From Haliotis asinina (Eukaryota > Mollusca > Gastropoda > Lepetellida > Haliotidae): DNA of 64,000 nt. The translations under genes were made by a program, and so were the position numbers. Of this stretch, positions 24,282 through 36,394 are shown piece after piece. The DNA is taken from contig NC_090283.1 of the NCBI RefSeq assembly GCF_037392515.1, positions 24,678,249-24,742,248 on the forward strand. The letters run 5' to 3'. The number at the start of each line of letters is the position of its first letter. The stretch's first letter is position 1. Below the pieces are notes generated by a model. That model was not told the DNA's origin. It did no database searches and saw nothing but the letters and a program-made list of their open reading frames with translations.

Positions 24282-24792
24282 CATCCTCGATATCTCCAGG
24301 GTATACGCTTCGATAAGTCTCCACTATACCCTGGGCACATCTACGGCTCTGCCAGATAAATTCATTACCTCCCTTTGCTGGCTCCGCCTTCTCACAGTAG
24401 CCAATCAGCTAGGCCGCCGTTATAACAGAGTTTGCCAGTGTCAACAAAGCTAGCGGTCGCAACTGCGAAGGTTTGCCCACTGTGCGTCCCAGATTTTAGG
24501 GAAATCATACAAACAAATTGACAGGTCAGAAACTTTAAAACAACATATGCAAGAACGCCTTCTACCTCTTCCAAAGAACCTATGCATGGTTTATGTTGCC
24601 AAGTATAATCAGTTAAATAATTCAAAAAAGCGAAAGTGAGTTGCGATTGGTTTGCTCAACTTCCCAGCGTAGACACCTGACTGGATGAAAAGACAGTCAA
24701 GGGAGGTAATAAATTTATCTGGCAGAGCCGTAGATGCGTCCAGGGTATAGTGGAAACTTATTGGAAGGTATACCCTGGAGATATCAAGGATG
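24282..24792 (+). mobile_element. MITE with long TIRs and 9-bp target duplication (copy 1)
   Basis: A 511-bp element. The left end CATCCTCGATATCTCCAGGG and the complement of the right end CATCCTTGATATCTCCAGGG start inverted repeats that match over about 95 bases to ATTACCTCCCTT. It is flanked by perfect direct repeats TGAAGCACT at 24273-24281 and 24793-24801. No transposase frame. Long TIRs with 9-bp duplications suggest a Mutator-like (MULE) or Merlin origin; this is inference. Confidence 0.92.
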
Positions 24793-24801
24793 TGAAGCAC
24801 T
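24793..24801. repeat. 9-bp target-site duplication, right
   Basis: TGAAGCACT, identical to 24273-24281. Confidence 0.92.
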
Positions 24802-25000
24802 GTGATGACTTGAGAGTTTCAACTGAGAATGACATTCAGAATGGCTTAATTTACATATGGAAATATCAGAAAGTTGCAACACTCCTTCATTCTATTCTAA
24901 TTCTAATATGTGTCTTAAATCAAGCCTACAAGCTGTCATCATAAACTGCATGACAGAAAATGACTAGTGTTCATAAATACACTATAAATGGTTTGTTTGT

Positions 25001-25160
25001 TTTCATGTTTAATGCAGCACTCAGAAATATTCTAGCCATATGGCGTTTTTTTGTAAATAATTGAGTCTGGATCAGACAATGCAATGATAAACTACATAAG
25101 CATCAATCTACACAAATGGGATTAGTTGACATGTCAACGAAGTGAGCAAGCCTGACGACG
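25001..25160 (-). mobile_element. SINE-2 copy, 5' truncated
   Basis: GCAGCACTCAGAAATATTC, CATATGGCG, TGTAAATAATTGAGTCTGG, CATCAATCTACACAAATGGG and GAGCAAGCCTGACGA. Confidence 0.8.
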
Positions 25161-25508
25161 ACGTGTGTGCTGTTGTGAAAAGGTATCTTCATTCTAAGGT
25201 AACCTGATTTGGAGCAGGCATGTTCACAAATTCAGTAAATTATATACTTTGTTCTTTCAAAAATATTTTTCAACCAGTCCTTTAGAACATATTTCTAAAG
25301 AGAGAAAAGAAACATTTTCTTCAATATAGATATATATATAGCTTAGGTCACATTAAATGATATTAATCTCTGCCCAGTGACTTCCTCATAATTCCACAAA
25401 GAACAGGCATCAAACATGCAATGCTTAGAAGTTCAAGCCTTGGCCACTCATCTCTACCCAAACATTCAAACACTAGGCAACACAATCTCCCCATTTCAAG
25501 TATTTTCT

Positions 25509-25660
25509 GGGGGTGGTGGAGCAGCCTTGTTTAAAGCGTTCGCTCCGTCACACTGAGGACTTGGGTTCGACTACCAACATGGGTACAATGTGTGAAGCCC
25601 TTTTCTGGTGTCACCCAGCGTGATGATGCTGTAATGAATGTAAAACATTACTCACTCACT
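25509..25660 (+). mobile_element. SINE-1 copy, near full length
   Basis: Head GGTGGTGGAGCAGCCTTG, B-box-like GGGTTCGACTACC, TACAATGTGTGAAGCCC, tail TTACTCACTCAC. Confidence 0.85.
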
Positions 25661-26414
25661 TTTTCCACATATCATTTAGCATGGGACTTATATCATATAT
25701 ACAGCAACATAAAAGCTATTCTTTTCTTATTCTTGGTCAAAAGGTAAAACTAAACTCACTCAAGAACATTCACATCACCTTGTACCTTCACTAACATCCA
25801 TAAGTTTGACCAAAAAGGATAAGTTCAGTTAAGACTGCCTTCCCTGACTCCTACAACTGCAGAATCCCCAATAGTAAACAGTAAAACTAGCCATGAGAGC
25901 TGTCTATCTGCCCCAAGTTAGGGTCAAGCAGTGGAGGTCATTCAAGTGGAAGCTAATCGTGTCATCAAGCAAAGTGTGCAAAACCCAGATGCCATGAGAA
26001 CATGTGGAACTCTTCAAGAGAATCGACAAGAGATCAGGAAGGTGTCAAGATGGGCGGGAGATGGGTCATGTGACTACAGGCTGCTCTTGAGCTATACAGA
26101 CCAAAAACATTTGTCATGCAAGTTGCCATGCGATTATTTTTATATTTTGACTAGGAAAACCTGCACATAAGACGCAGTTTAAAGAGAAAATACCCATTAA
26201 AAATAAACACTGTATCACTTCTGATGCAATAAAATCACTGATCAAAACAACACAATTCAATGCTAAAGCTAACATATGCAACTAAATTGCAGTGTTCACA
26301 AATGGTGTTTCTAAGTAACAGGACACTGGGTCCTGTAAGTTTCAGATGTCTGTCTGACCCACTGAAAATTCACAGGAACCACACAATAAAATTAAACACA
26401 CATTTCAGATTTAA

Positions 26415-27706
26415 AGGTCACATGCAACGTAAAACACAACTTTGCAGATTCTGGTACCTTTCGGTATGCACTTACCGAAACAAATCATAAAAAATGCCAA
26501 TTCAACCTATAAAGCTGAAAAAAACGCGATGAAAAAAAAAGCCCTCGAAATCGTTTAAACGTTTCACTAAATTCCCCCCAGCGCTGGGGGGAAAACTGGT
26601 TTCAACAGCTGTGCTGCGCTACGTCCATAGCGCATGCGCAGTGAAGAGGTTCGCGGAGCTAGAAACAGTATGCATGCCCAGCGTCTGAGGTCGTGAGCAG
26701 TAGTCTAATCTTGGTTGTGTACACAAACAAGTAAATAATCTACTCGTTACATAAAAAAACTTGTTGATTGTGGTAAGCAGTCTCTGTCACAGAGAAAGCT
26801 CAGTGTCTGGTTTATTCACACCTATATGTCTGTCTGCCTGTCTGCTAAAGACAACATGCAATAAACAGCTTCAATCATTGACCACGTGCAATTTGAACTT
26901 AACACCTATCAGACTATACGACATAAAGAAAATAAGTTGATTTATGACTCGTGCACCCGAGTCCCATGTCTGCCACATTATGTAATAGGCACGTGTGATA
27001 CACATGACATGTTTTTATGTCTGTGGGTTGCAAACAAACTACATTCATTTTTTTTCAGATGACTGGCTATGACGGAAACCGGTGCAAACGCTTGTCAGTT
27101 TCAAGTCCTGCTTTGTACTTGGACAAATGACAGATTCCAGCCACGCAGTAGTTTACCATCTCTACTGACATGATTTTTGATTGGATTGAGCGCAAATTCA
27201 GAAAAAAGATATTTTGCAAACCCAACATCTCTATATACATTCTTCATGGATAACGACTTCTTTTAGTGTATAAGATTTTGTTTGACAACAGTATATGAAT
27301 CCATACAGAAACGATGCATCAAGTACACAAAAAGAAGTTGCTGTTTTTTTTTTATCCATAAAGAATCTTACTTTCTTGTGATTGGCTATACTTCTGAAAT
27401 GCCCATCAAACAGATCATCTTTCTGTACACACAATGAACCCTCAGCATATCAGCAAATGAAACAGCCAATCAGAAGCCATCATTACACTTGAGTGCAGAT
27501 CCACCCGCTATGACTGGGTTCAGTCTCCCGAGGGCTTCGTTTCTGGGGAAGTAAGCCGAAGTACAAAATATTGCACTTTTGAATCGCAATTGTACACCTA
27601 TAATTGTGTTTATTTGTTTTTTTTAAAGCAGCAATGTATATTATATGTCATGAATAACTGATAAATGTGTTTTAATTATGTTTGATTTTTTGGTTGCATG
27701 TGACCT
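26415..27706. mobile_element. TIR element AGGTCACATGCAAC, copy 1
   Basis: A 1292-bp element with inverted ends AGGTCACATGCAAC / GTTGCATGTGACCT, flanked by TTAA at 26411-26414 and 27707-27710. It aligns in opposite orientation with 45493-46687 along most of its length (for example TAATAGGCACGTGTGAT versus its complement). It contains GC-rich GCGCATGCGCAGTGAAG near 26630, an embedded family C repeat at 27231-27365 and no transposase frame, so it is non-autonomous. Confidence 0.9.
27231..27365. repeat. Family C repeat inside the TIR element, copy 2
   Basis: Carries TTGACAACAGTATATGAATC, then CATACAGAAACGATGCATC; counterpart of 45830-45940. Confidence 0.65.
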
Positions 27707-28550
27707 TTAACTTTTGTCATGATTGGCATTGAAATTATTAAAAACATTATTAAAAAATTTATAAACAAAGAACAAGCGTCACATGCCACAAATAACAACT
27801 TCAGACAAAGTCATTGTGATATATTCAGTCAGACACTGGGGCCAGCAGGTTGGGGACTTCTGTCTGACCACTGGCAAATCCGTCAGATTTGCCAGAGGGT
27901 CAGACACTATTCGTGAACACTGTTAAATTGATTTCTGATATCAAACTGATTTGAATGTACACACGGTAGTTCATTAGAACTCAAGCTTAGAGGCATGTTC
28001 CTAAAAAGGAAATTGTTAGTTGAAAATCTGTGTTGATTGTTTTACTCCAAATTTAGTTTTTGATACTCCAATGACCCCCAAATATAAATGTCTAGGGGGA
28101 GCCCAGTTGTAGAAACAAAAGATGCTGGCAATGTTTTTACAATCTCGATGGGAAAAAAAGTACAAGGGGGTCTTCTCATAATACTGACAATGCTATACTT
28201 AAGCCACAAATCTGAGACATGTGCGTAATGAAATATCTGCAGTAAAATAAGCTAAAATATCCATACAAAAAACTTCCGCCAATGAGTTATAGGCAATTCA
28301 GGTTATAACAGTACCAACAGGTAGATATAATGATCTTATTTCCAATTTATAGTAAGATCAGAGCATGGAGAATTTGCACAGATCTTTAGTGACATTATTC
28401 CATACACAAATTCATAGAGCTACCATCTACCTGAGCGTAAAGGTTGTAGTCTACAAGGTGATCTCATTAGCACTTCTTAATTTTACTCATTTTTGAACCA
28501 ACATGCTCACTATAATTCTCGGTCAGTGAGCAAAAGAGTATAGTTTCGAG

Positions 28551-28679
28551 CCAATTTAGCAATATTCCAGGATTATGACAAGGGATACCAGAAGAGGGCC
28601 TCATACACTGTACCCATGCAGGGAATCAAGCCCAGGTGCTTGACGTAATGGGCAAACACTTTACCCTCAAGGCTACCCA
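28551..28679 (-). mobile_element. SINE-1 copy
   Basis: TTAGCAATATTCCAGGATTA, CATACACTGTACCCATGC, GGGAATCAAGCCCAGG, ending in AAGGCTACCC. Confidence 0.75.
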
Positions 28680-28760
28680 AGCTGATTCTAAACCCTTTCT
28701 ACCTAAGTCTGGTGAACAAGCATGAATCCTGAAGCAAGGGACTATTAAGGATTTTCTGAT

Positions 28761-28894
28761 CACCCACTTTTGGTCCACGTCATCATATCCCAATTGTGGA
28801 GATCAATGCTCATGCTGCTGATCACTAGACTGTCTGCACCAGACTGAATTATTTACAGACCACTGCCATATAGCTGGAATATTGAATAGTGTGG
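28761..28894 (+). mobile_element. SINE-2 3' part
   Basis: CATCATATCCCAATTGTGGA, CTCATGCTGCTGATCACTAG, ATTATTTACAGACCACTGCC, ATATAGCTGGAATATTG. Confidence 0.8.
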
Positions 28895-29483
28895 AGTTAT
28901 CCACCCAAAACACCATCCAACCATATATCACAAATGGCAAGCTTATCAGTACCTACATCTTGCAGCCCGCAAGTGCTGAAGTCAAGGTTCACAAGTCTAC
29001 ATACTCACAACTCTAGAGTTTCAGCATCCTCGGAACTATCAACTTATCATACAAGGAGCAATCACACAATAGAACAACAAACCACTCCAATAAACCCTCC
29101 ATATATTAAACAAGAAATATTCAACTGCAAGCAAACCCACATAAAGCTGCCATTAACACAAGCAGGCACCAAGAGCAGCTCTGAGGGAGGAAGTTATTCC
29201 TGGTGGGCGTGAGTCAGCTGATTAGTTTCTCGGACACTGGTCTATCTGACAGGATTTCCTCATGCGATGCCATTGCCAGCTGTTGTCCAATCACCTGTTA
29301 CATGATAAGCAGGTCCCTCAGGAGTAGGCCAGATTCAGCATCTCAATGTTTCATATGAAGAGTGTCCTTGGGCCTTTAGTCCCATAGCGAATGGGTGCAG
29401 GTAGTTTTAACTTTTTAACTTGTAAGTTTTGATGAGGATGCCTCCATTACAATTTTGAACAATGGGATTTGCATGCATCACTT

Positions 29484-29770
29484 TCTAATTATAGCTACTA
29501 CAGTTGATATCATTGGATATCACAGTTTCTTAATTATAGATATAACAGGTATCATTGGATATCATTTTTTTTAATTACAGCTACTATATATATCATTTGA
29601 TTTCATTTACTTAATCATAGATTCTTAGATATAACTGGTTATCAGTTTCTTATTTATAAATACTATAGATATCATAGTTATCAGTTTCCTAACAATAGAT
29701 ATTACAGATATCATTGGATATCACAGTTTCTTAATTATAGATAATGTAGATATTATTGGAAATGAGTTTC
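29484..29770. repeat. Degenerate tandem repeat (TATCATTGGATATCA)
   Basis: Six or so units of about 45 bases around CAGTTTCTTAATTATAGATA and TATCATTGGATATC. Confidence 0.8.
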
Positions 29771-30542
29771 TCGACTCAAGGTTTTGCAATTGAATAAAAC
29801 TGATTCCCATCTATATATATTGCAACTGGTTTGAAACAAAATTTCCAAGAGTCAAAGAACAGATAAAAATCTGAAAACAATAAAATCTTAAAATCTTAAA
29901 AGATTAGAACCCTGTGCCTGAGTTTACAGCCCATTTAGAGCAGACGGTCTTCACATGAATGCATGCTCACTGAACTGACATCCCACATACAAACACGCAC
30001 TTCAATCACAAGGTCAGCAATTAGTAACTGTTGACATTTATCAACAGGCTGCAGTTTCATATCGTTTGTCACACAACCACTCACATACCCCTAGTTTCTA
30101 TTCCACTGATGGCTTTCTGCATGAAACCAGTCCATTTACAATAATAGACTTGATGTCAGCCTACACGATGTCTTCCAGGCGGGATTTAGTACACAGGTAT
30201 TGATATCTTTTCATAGTCTTTTTCAACAAGCAGTTCATTCAGCATTGTTGATTTCATGCTACACTTCGGAGTCAAAGATACACTTTTGGAAAAATTTCAA
30301 TTATTTGACAAATTCTTCTCTTACGGGGCTGTACAGTTTTGTCACAGATTAAGGTTTGACAGTGACTAAAATACTTTGGTGGTTCAAAATACAAGAGAGA
30401 AACAGTGGTCAAAATAACAAAAAGTAAGCAAAGAAATCAATAAACAACATGTAGGAGTACTAGGACCCTTTCACCCCAAAATAGCTTACAAAAACAAACA
30501 GCCACTGGACAAAATCAACATGTTCATTCCAATACTACTTGA

Positions 30543-30607
30543 TTTGGTTTGGTTTCCAGTTACATGGCAGTGGTCTGTAAATAATTATGTCTGGACCTGG
30601 CAATCCA
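30543..30607 (-). mobile_element. SINE-2, left part of an interrupted copy
   Basis: CATGGCAGTGGTCTGTAAAT, then TCTGGACCTGGCAATCCA, after which the MITE at 30608 interrupts; resumes at 31031. Confidence 0.8.
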
Positions 30608-31030
30608 CATCCTCAGTATCTCCAGGTCTGAGGATATATATTCAAATAAATCTACACTATACCCTGGCTGCAACTACGGGTCGGCTCAATTAGTTTATTA
30701 CCTCCCTTGACTGGCTTTTTATCCAAATACGTGTCTTTGCTGGGAAGTTGAGCAATCCAATCAGAACTCATTGTCTTTTTTAAATTATCTAACTGATCAA
30801 ATTTGGGAACACTAATCATGCAGAGGAACTCTGAAAGAGATGGAAGGAGTTCTTGCATACAATTATTTTAAGTTTCGGACCTGACAATTTGTCTGTATGA
30901 TTTCCCCAAAATCTGAATCTGCATACAAACAGTGTTGATGGCAATGGCAAACTCGGTTGTAACAGCAGCTTAGATTGGTTACTGCGAGTATGCACAGCCA
31001 GCTAAGGGAGGTAGTTGTATCATCAGGACG
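30608..31030 (-). mobile_element. MITE copy 2, inserted in a SINE-2
   Basis: A 423-bp copy of the 24282-24792 element in reverse orientation: CATCCTCAGTATCTCCAGG at the left, then TTTATTACCTCCCTTGACTG, GGGAAGTTGAGCAA.CCAATC and CTTGCATACA..TATTTTAAGT in matching order. The right inverted repeat has lost most of its length and ends CAGGACG. Direct repeats GGCAATCCA (30599-30607) and AACAATCCA (31031-31039) are a 7-of-9 match, fitting an old 9-bp target duplication. Confidence 0.88.
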
Positions 31031-31170
31031 AACAATCCAGAGACCAACAGCATGAGCACTGATCTATGCAACTGGGAAACGATGAAGTGTCAACCAAGTC
31101 AGCGAGCTTGACCACCAGATTCCATTAGTGCCTCTTGCGACAAGCATGGGTTACTGAAGGTCAGTTCTAC
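31031..31170 (-). mobile_element. SINE-2, right part of the interrupted copy
   Basis: AACAATCCAGAGACCAACAG, ATGAGCACTGATCTATGCAA, CCAAGTCAGCGAGCTTGACC, CAAGCATGGGTTACTGAAGG continue the SINE-2 from 30607. Confidence 0.85.
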
Positions 31171-31687
31171 TCAGATTTGGTAGAATTGTGGATAGTACAA
31201 CCTGGGTCTGTCCTGACCTGCAGTCCAGTATTTACCCAGCCATGTCAATGTTGATGAGGACAAACGACTCCACCACAACAGAAGCTGATACAGGAACATG
31301 CATCAATACCAGCTTCAGAAACAACAAACAAAAGCACACTTCACTTCTCTTCAAACTCACTACAGACACTTTGTCAACAAACATGGAAAATATTGTCTTG
31401 TCACTTGTCCACATCAAGATTTACCTTGGATATCAAACTCAGGTTGCTAAGTGCTCCCAAGAGGCAAATTGAAGAAAATAGTTTATTGTTTTGTTTAAAA
31501 CTGAAACATTAAAGTTATTTTTGTTTTAAATTCAGATACATCTTGACACTGACTGCATTAATTTAACACTATTAGAGCACTAAAGTGGCTTACTTGTTTC
31601 TAGTATTGTACTCAATAAAAGTTCATGTACCAAACCATAACATCAGTCATAACATTAATATCATTAATAAAATTCCAATTTTTAGTT

Positions 31688-31787
31688 GATTCCCCACTTG
31701 GGTACAATGTGTGAAGCCATTTTTTCTGGTGTCCCATGCAATGATATTGCTAAAAGCGGTGTAAAACTAAACTCACTCACTCACTCA
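31688..31787 (+). mobile_element. SINE-1, 5' truncated
   Basis: GATTCCCCACTTGGGTACAA, GTGTGAAGCC, TGATATTGCTAAAAGCGGTG, ACTAAACTCACTCACTCACT. Confidence 0.88.
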
Positions 31788-33812
31788 AATTTTTAGCCAG
31801 AATGTCTTTCGTACAGATCTGCACAGATTCATGAAATAAATACATTACTTCGTTACGTATGAACCTACATAACAAAGCCTATTCTATTCAAATACAGCTT
31901 AATTCTAATGATTTACTACACTCTGAGCAGAAATACATACCTGGACCACTGGTCAATTCTAGCCCAAAGTTTTACATCATCTGTTTTAAGTGAGTGATAA
32001 TGATGTTCCTGTAAATGAGCTGATAAAAATACAGGCCAGTAAAACAACCCTGATCAGGCAGCAATATAGAGGATGAGTCAAAAACCACAATCTTAATTAA
32101 ATCCCATCGTATCTACACATGATGAAAGACTAAGAAGAACCCTCGGCAGCAATCCCCTATCTAAATAAATCCCACCTGCGACCTTAACCCCGACCTTACA
32201 TGACCCCACGTGGTCATTCAAGGTCACAATTCCTTCCAATTCAAACACATTCCCTTGACCAATCAATCATTATCGCCGCTATCAAATTAATCCATGCACT
32301 TCTTTTTCTTCCAGCCATAATTAAGCCATATGTTGAGCCAGGCATACCAGCATGATAGCAACTGATCTGTGATTACGAGTATCTTCCCCCAGAACCGCAG
32401 AAGTCCCCATCCCTCTGATAGTGACTCAGTATGTTAAAAGCTCTAATTGACTCTTTCTTCAACAGGCGGGTCTAGTTATTTATAGCTTTCCGATCACAGA
32501 CCTAAAATTGCCTCTGAGTCAAATGCATCTATTATCTTCTTGAAAAAGCCAACCAACCTTCAGATCCTCTAGCAGTCAGTGAGTGATGTTTGATCCTGGT
32601 CAGAATATTTCTACACTGGGCCAAGTAACGAACTTTTATGGCAAGACATCTTTACTCGGGTGTTGCCAGACCAGCAACCCATCACTGGAAGACTTCGGAG
32701 GGTACATGCATTATTCATGAGTGTTTTTTTCTGGCTGACTGAAAATGCACTACGAGGAAGCTGATCTCCATCACTAAGTTAACATGTTGCCTGACACACA
32801 GATGATTTAAGCCATGTCACACTACACCTATCTCCCTCCCTTGTCCCGACATGAAGCAAAACGTTCATCTAGAATTGTGCCACATTTGTGTGAAATTATT
32901 AATGTTTCACGACAGTATCAAAATTTGAAACAAGTTCTTTAGCACTGATCATACCACCTAATAATTATGGTATCATAAGAACAAATTGAAATATGCTTTT
33001 TAATGGTTTTGTTAATATTACCACTGTGAGAACAAGTGTTTTAAGAACATAACTTCTTTTAACTAAAATGATCAGTGAATGATATTAGCTACATCCCTTC
33101 TGTACTTGCTCTGCAGACAGCCAACCAATTAAGTACAAAGACCGTATGTTGGTGGTGACTCATTCTGTGCAAGAGTAAAAATGACAAAAAACTCAACAAA
33201 ACAGGAACTTAAGAAATAAGTTCACGCAAAACAGAATGAGATCAGGTGTACAGGTTTTTTAATAAATATGAACAATGAAACAGACAATATCACTGATGAT
33301 GGTAAAATACTGAAGGATGATCACCAAAATTACAAAATGAACAACAAAAAGGCAATTTCAGTTGCTATTTTGTCATGGATTTACACATTATGCATTCCTC
33401 CCCAAAGGCTTACAGCAAATACACAAAATTGCCAAAAAAGTTAAGAAACACATGTCAAATTCCTGAGAATCCTCTGCCCTATCACCTTCACCACAAAACA
33501 TTAGCAACCAAGCCAAACCCAAGGGATGGCGTAAATTAAATGTCCTTGCTTCGTGTTGTAGAAATGTGTTTGACCGAGACCAAGTTAGTCAAACATCCAG
33601 CAATGTCATTGAGGTCCGTGCAACACTTGACTGCATGCCTTCAATGTACAAAGTCCATCTGGGCAGCAGGGAGATTCAACAAGCAAGCATTGACACAGGC
33701 TGGTGGTGCAATATTTACACCTCCTGGACACCACTGGACATCACCAGCCTTGGAGTGGCTTGTGATCAAGGCTGTTCAGATCAGTCCATCGGGACAATCA
33801 CAGTGTGCTACT
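31788..33812. other. No gene seen
   Basis: Unique AT-rich sequence. The overlapping plus-strand frames of 82-135 codons near 33540-33947 run into a SINE-1 and show no domain. Confidence 0.5.
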
Positions 33813-33970
33813 AGTGAGTGTGGTGCACTGCTTTTAGCAGTATTTCAGCAGTATCACAGCAGGGGGACACCAGAAATGGGCTTCACATGTTGTACCCAAG
33901 TGGGAAAATCAAACATAGGTCTTCCGCGTGACACGCTAACACATTAACCACTAAACTACCCCACCGCCCC
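33813..33970 (-). mobile_element. SINE-1 copy, near full length
   Basis: GTGAGTGTGGTGCACTGC, TTTCAGCAGTATCACAGCAG, GAAATGGGCTTCACATGTTG, ending TACCCCACCGCCCC. Confidence 0.88.
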
Positions 33971-34531
33971 CACAGTGCACTGACATGTCTGTACAGTAAT
34001 CAATAGTTTAAATTAAAATTCTAAAATATAAAATTAACAGACTGGGGTCTTATCTCGACTTGCCTCTTGAAAGGATACAGTGACTACACATCAATGGGCT
34101 CAGCATTAGTACCAATTTGGCTAATTAACGGTTAGTTTTTGAAAATAAATATCTTTGATACAAATCACTCAATTTATAGAGAGAGGGAGCGTCTCAGGGA
34201 GAAAAATCTCACACTCCTTTCTGACTTTTGAAAAGGATGAACATGCAAAGCAATGTGATCCAAAAACAACATATGACAGTCTGGGATAGAGATAAATATT
34301 AATACAAGTATACCACAAGGCACTCACTAGTCATAAATTTAAGTGTAAATTTTGACTGTAAAGAGTTGAAAACTTTTGGTCTGCATTGTAACTTCTTAAT
34401 TTCACTTCACTCCACTAAGTACTAGTTTGGTCATTCCTTCTCATTAACATGAATAACATTCTACTCAGTTTCTATATCCCTTAGTTCAGTTTTAACGACA
34501 CACGTACATCATATTTGCATATCATGACTAC

Positions 34532-34681
34532 TAGGGCAGTGAGGTAGCCCAGTGGTTACTGCATTCGTTCATCGGGTCAACGATCCTAGTTTGATTCCCC
34601 ATAGTTGTACAATATGTGAATCCCATTTCTGACGTTGCCAGCCGTGACATTGCTGGAATATTGCTAAAAGCAAAGTAAAAA
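34532..34681 (+). mobile_element. SINE-1 copy
   Basis: GAGGTAGCCCAGTGGTTACT (A box), TAGTTTGATTCCCCATAG (B box), GACATTGCTGGAATATTGCT. Confidence 0.87.
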
Positions 34682-36008
34682 CCTTTTGTAGCAAAACGTG
34701 CATCACTGGATTTATATCAAGTATATGGTACTGCACAAAAGAAGTTGCAAAAACAGATATTCTATTCTTATGACAACAAACAAAAACTCCATGGATGGTG
34801 TGTACTGCAGCCTTCCACTAAGTTCCAGATGTGGATGTCAATTACCTTACTTTCCCAGGTCAACCAACATTAAAAAAAGCATAAAAAAATCAGAAATATT
34901 TTCTTAATTGGTTGCTGATCAAAATGTGTCACAAGAAGAATCAGCGCTTGATCTGAAGAGAAGACAACAAGTTCAAATAGATTTCCATGAGACCAATGAC
35001 CAAATCTATTTCTTAGAGCCAGAAAAACAAACTTGTCATATAAAATTCACTTCCACCAACACTTAAACCCTTTGAAATCATAAAACCCTTTGAAAGTAAT
35101 GATATAAATTGAGCTCCAGATTTACCTCATGTCTCCCTTGCTCTCACCTGTAGGATTTCAATCCAAGGTGCACCCACCTAGGGTGTTAACTCTCAGTGTT
35201 TGTATGAACTGATTAAGCACTTCCCATTTACCTGAGTTTGTTTTTGACAGAGCTATGTTCACAGGGGGTTAGACTTAGAGACAGGTTCAACCACCTTCAC
35301 TGTTGGCATTCAACAATGACAGCTGGTAACACCCCACAGTCCATGCACCTCGTACATCAGAAGCCAGTGAATGAATGACTAGTTTTTAATGCTGTTTTTG
35401 AACAGCATTTCAGATATGGGAGCTGTGATCGCCAGCTCGGAGTGGGAGGTAACCTGAAATAAGCCAGGTCCTGGATGTTTATCACAGAGATATAACCCCT
35501 GTAGAGAAACCCAATACATAACCAGGGGAATCCAGATTTCAATCCATAAATATAGGATTCCAGCACCAGTAAGACGTGCAACACTGTCAGACTAAACGAG
35601 TAATTATGATCTTACACCACTTTTTGTTATAATTTAGTAGTATGACGGGGCATGACTGACCAGACCAGACTTGGGCTTCACATTTGTACCCTGAGACTCA
35701 AACTCAGGCCTTTAAGGCACATCAGTAGATAAAACGAAGTTTCGTTTACACCTAAATTCCTAGTGTTGACAGCATAGTCATCATAAAAAATTCATAAGTC
35801 CTGTTGCGAGCGTAATAATATACTCAGGGACATCACGTCCAACTCTTGCTCTCATCACTCAAACATACGCCCACGGAACGCATGCCCATAGGCTGCTTAG
35901 ACGATAACTCTTTATCCCCCACTCAACTATCCCACAACACTCTAACATATTTGAATCAGAATATCAATACAATTTGTCTCATGATATGAATGAATATTCA
36001 CTCTGAAC
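34682..36008. other. No gene seen
   Basis: Unique sequence, with a degenerate SINE-1 remnant near 35640-35732 (GGGCTTCACATTTGTACCC). Confidence 0.45.
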
Positions 36009-36235
36009 TTTATGGATAACAACTGTTCAATATTATACGTCCCAACTTCTAAAATGCCACCTAAAGAAGTCAAATACAGAATGCCAGCCATGTAGAAGAC
36101 TGATCTACTGCTTGCCAAGGGAACAAGAATCAGTATCAAAACATCACACTCACCAAATACAAGAAGTTGTTATCTATACATATTGTTCAATATTGTACTT
36201 CCCAACTTCTAACCTGCTACTCAAAGAAGTTGCCA
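36009..36235. repeat. Two copies of an AACTTCTAA repeat
   Basis: GTTCAATATTATACGTCCCA followed by ACTTCTAAAATGCC (36026-36060), and GTTCAATATTGTACTTCCCA followed by ACTTCTAACC (36184-36220). A further relative is at 61549-61617. Confidence 0.65.
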
Positions 36236-36269
36236 ATACACATGACAAGATAGACTAACAACCAGTCCC

Positions 36270-36394
36270 CCACACTGCTCTTAGCAATATTCCAGCAACA
36301 TCACCGTGAAGAACACCAGAGATGGGCTTCACATATTCTACCCATGTGGGGAATCGCTGCCAGGTCGTCAACATTTTAACCACTAGGAGCCGCC
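36270..36394 (-). mobile_element. SINE-1 copy
   Basis: TCTTAGCAATATTCCAGCAA, GATGGGCTTCACATATTC, CCCATGTGGGGAATCG, ending CTAGGAGCCGCCC. Confidence 0.83.

Noticed and set aside
33540..33947. Plus-strand frames of 135 and 82 codons
   Set aside because: The longer one runs into a SINE-1; neither has domains or splice support.
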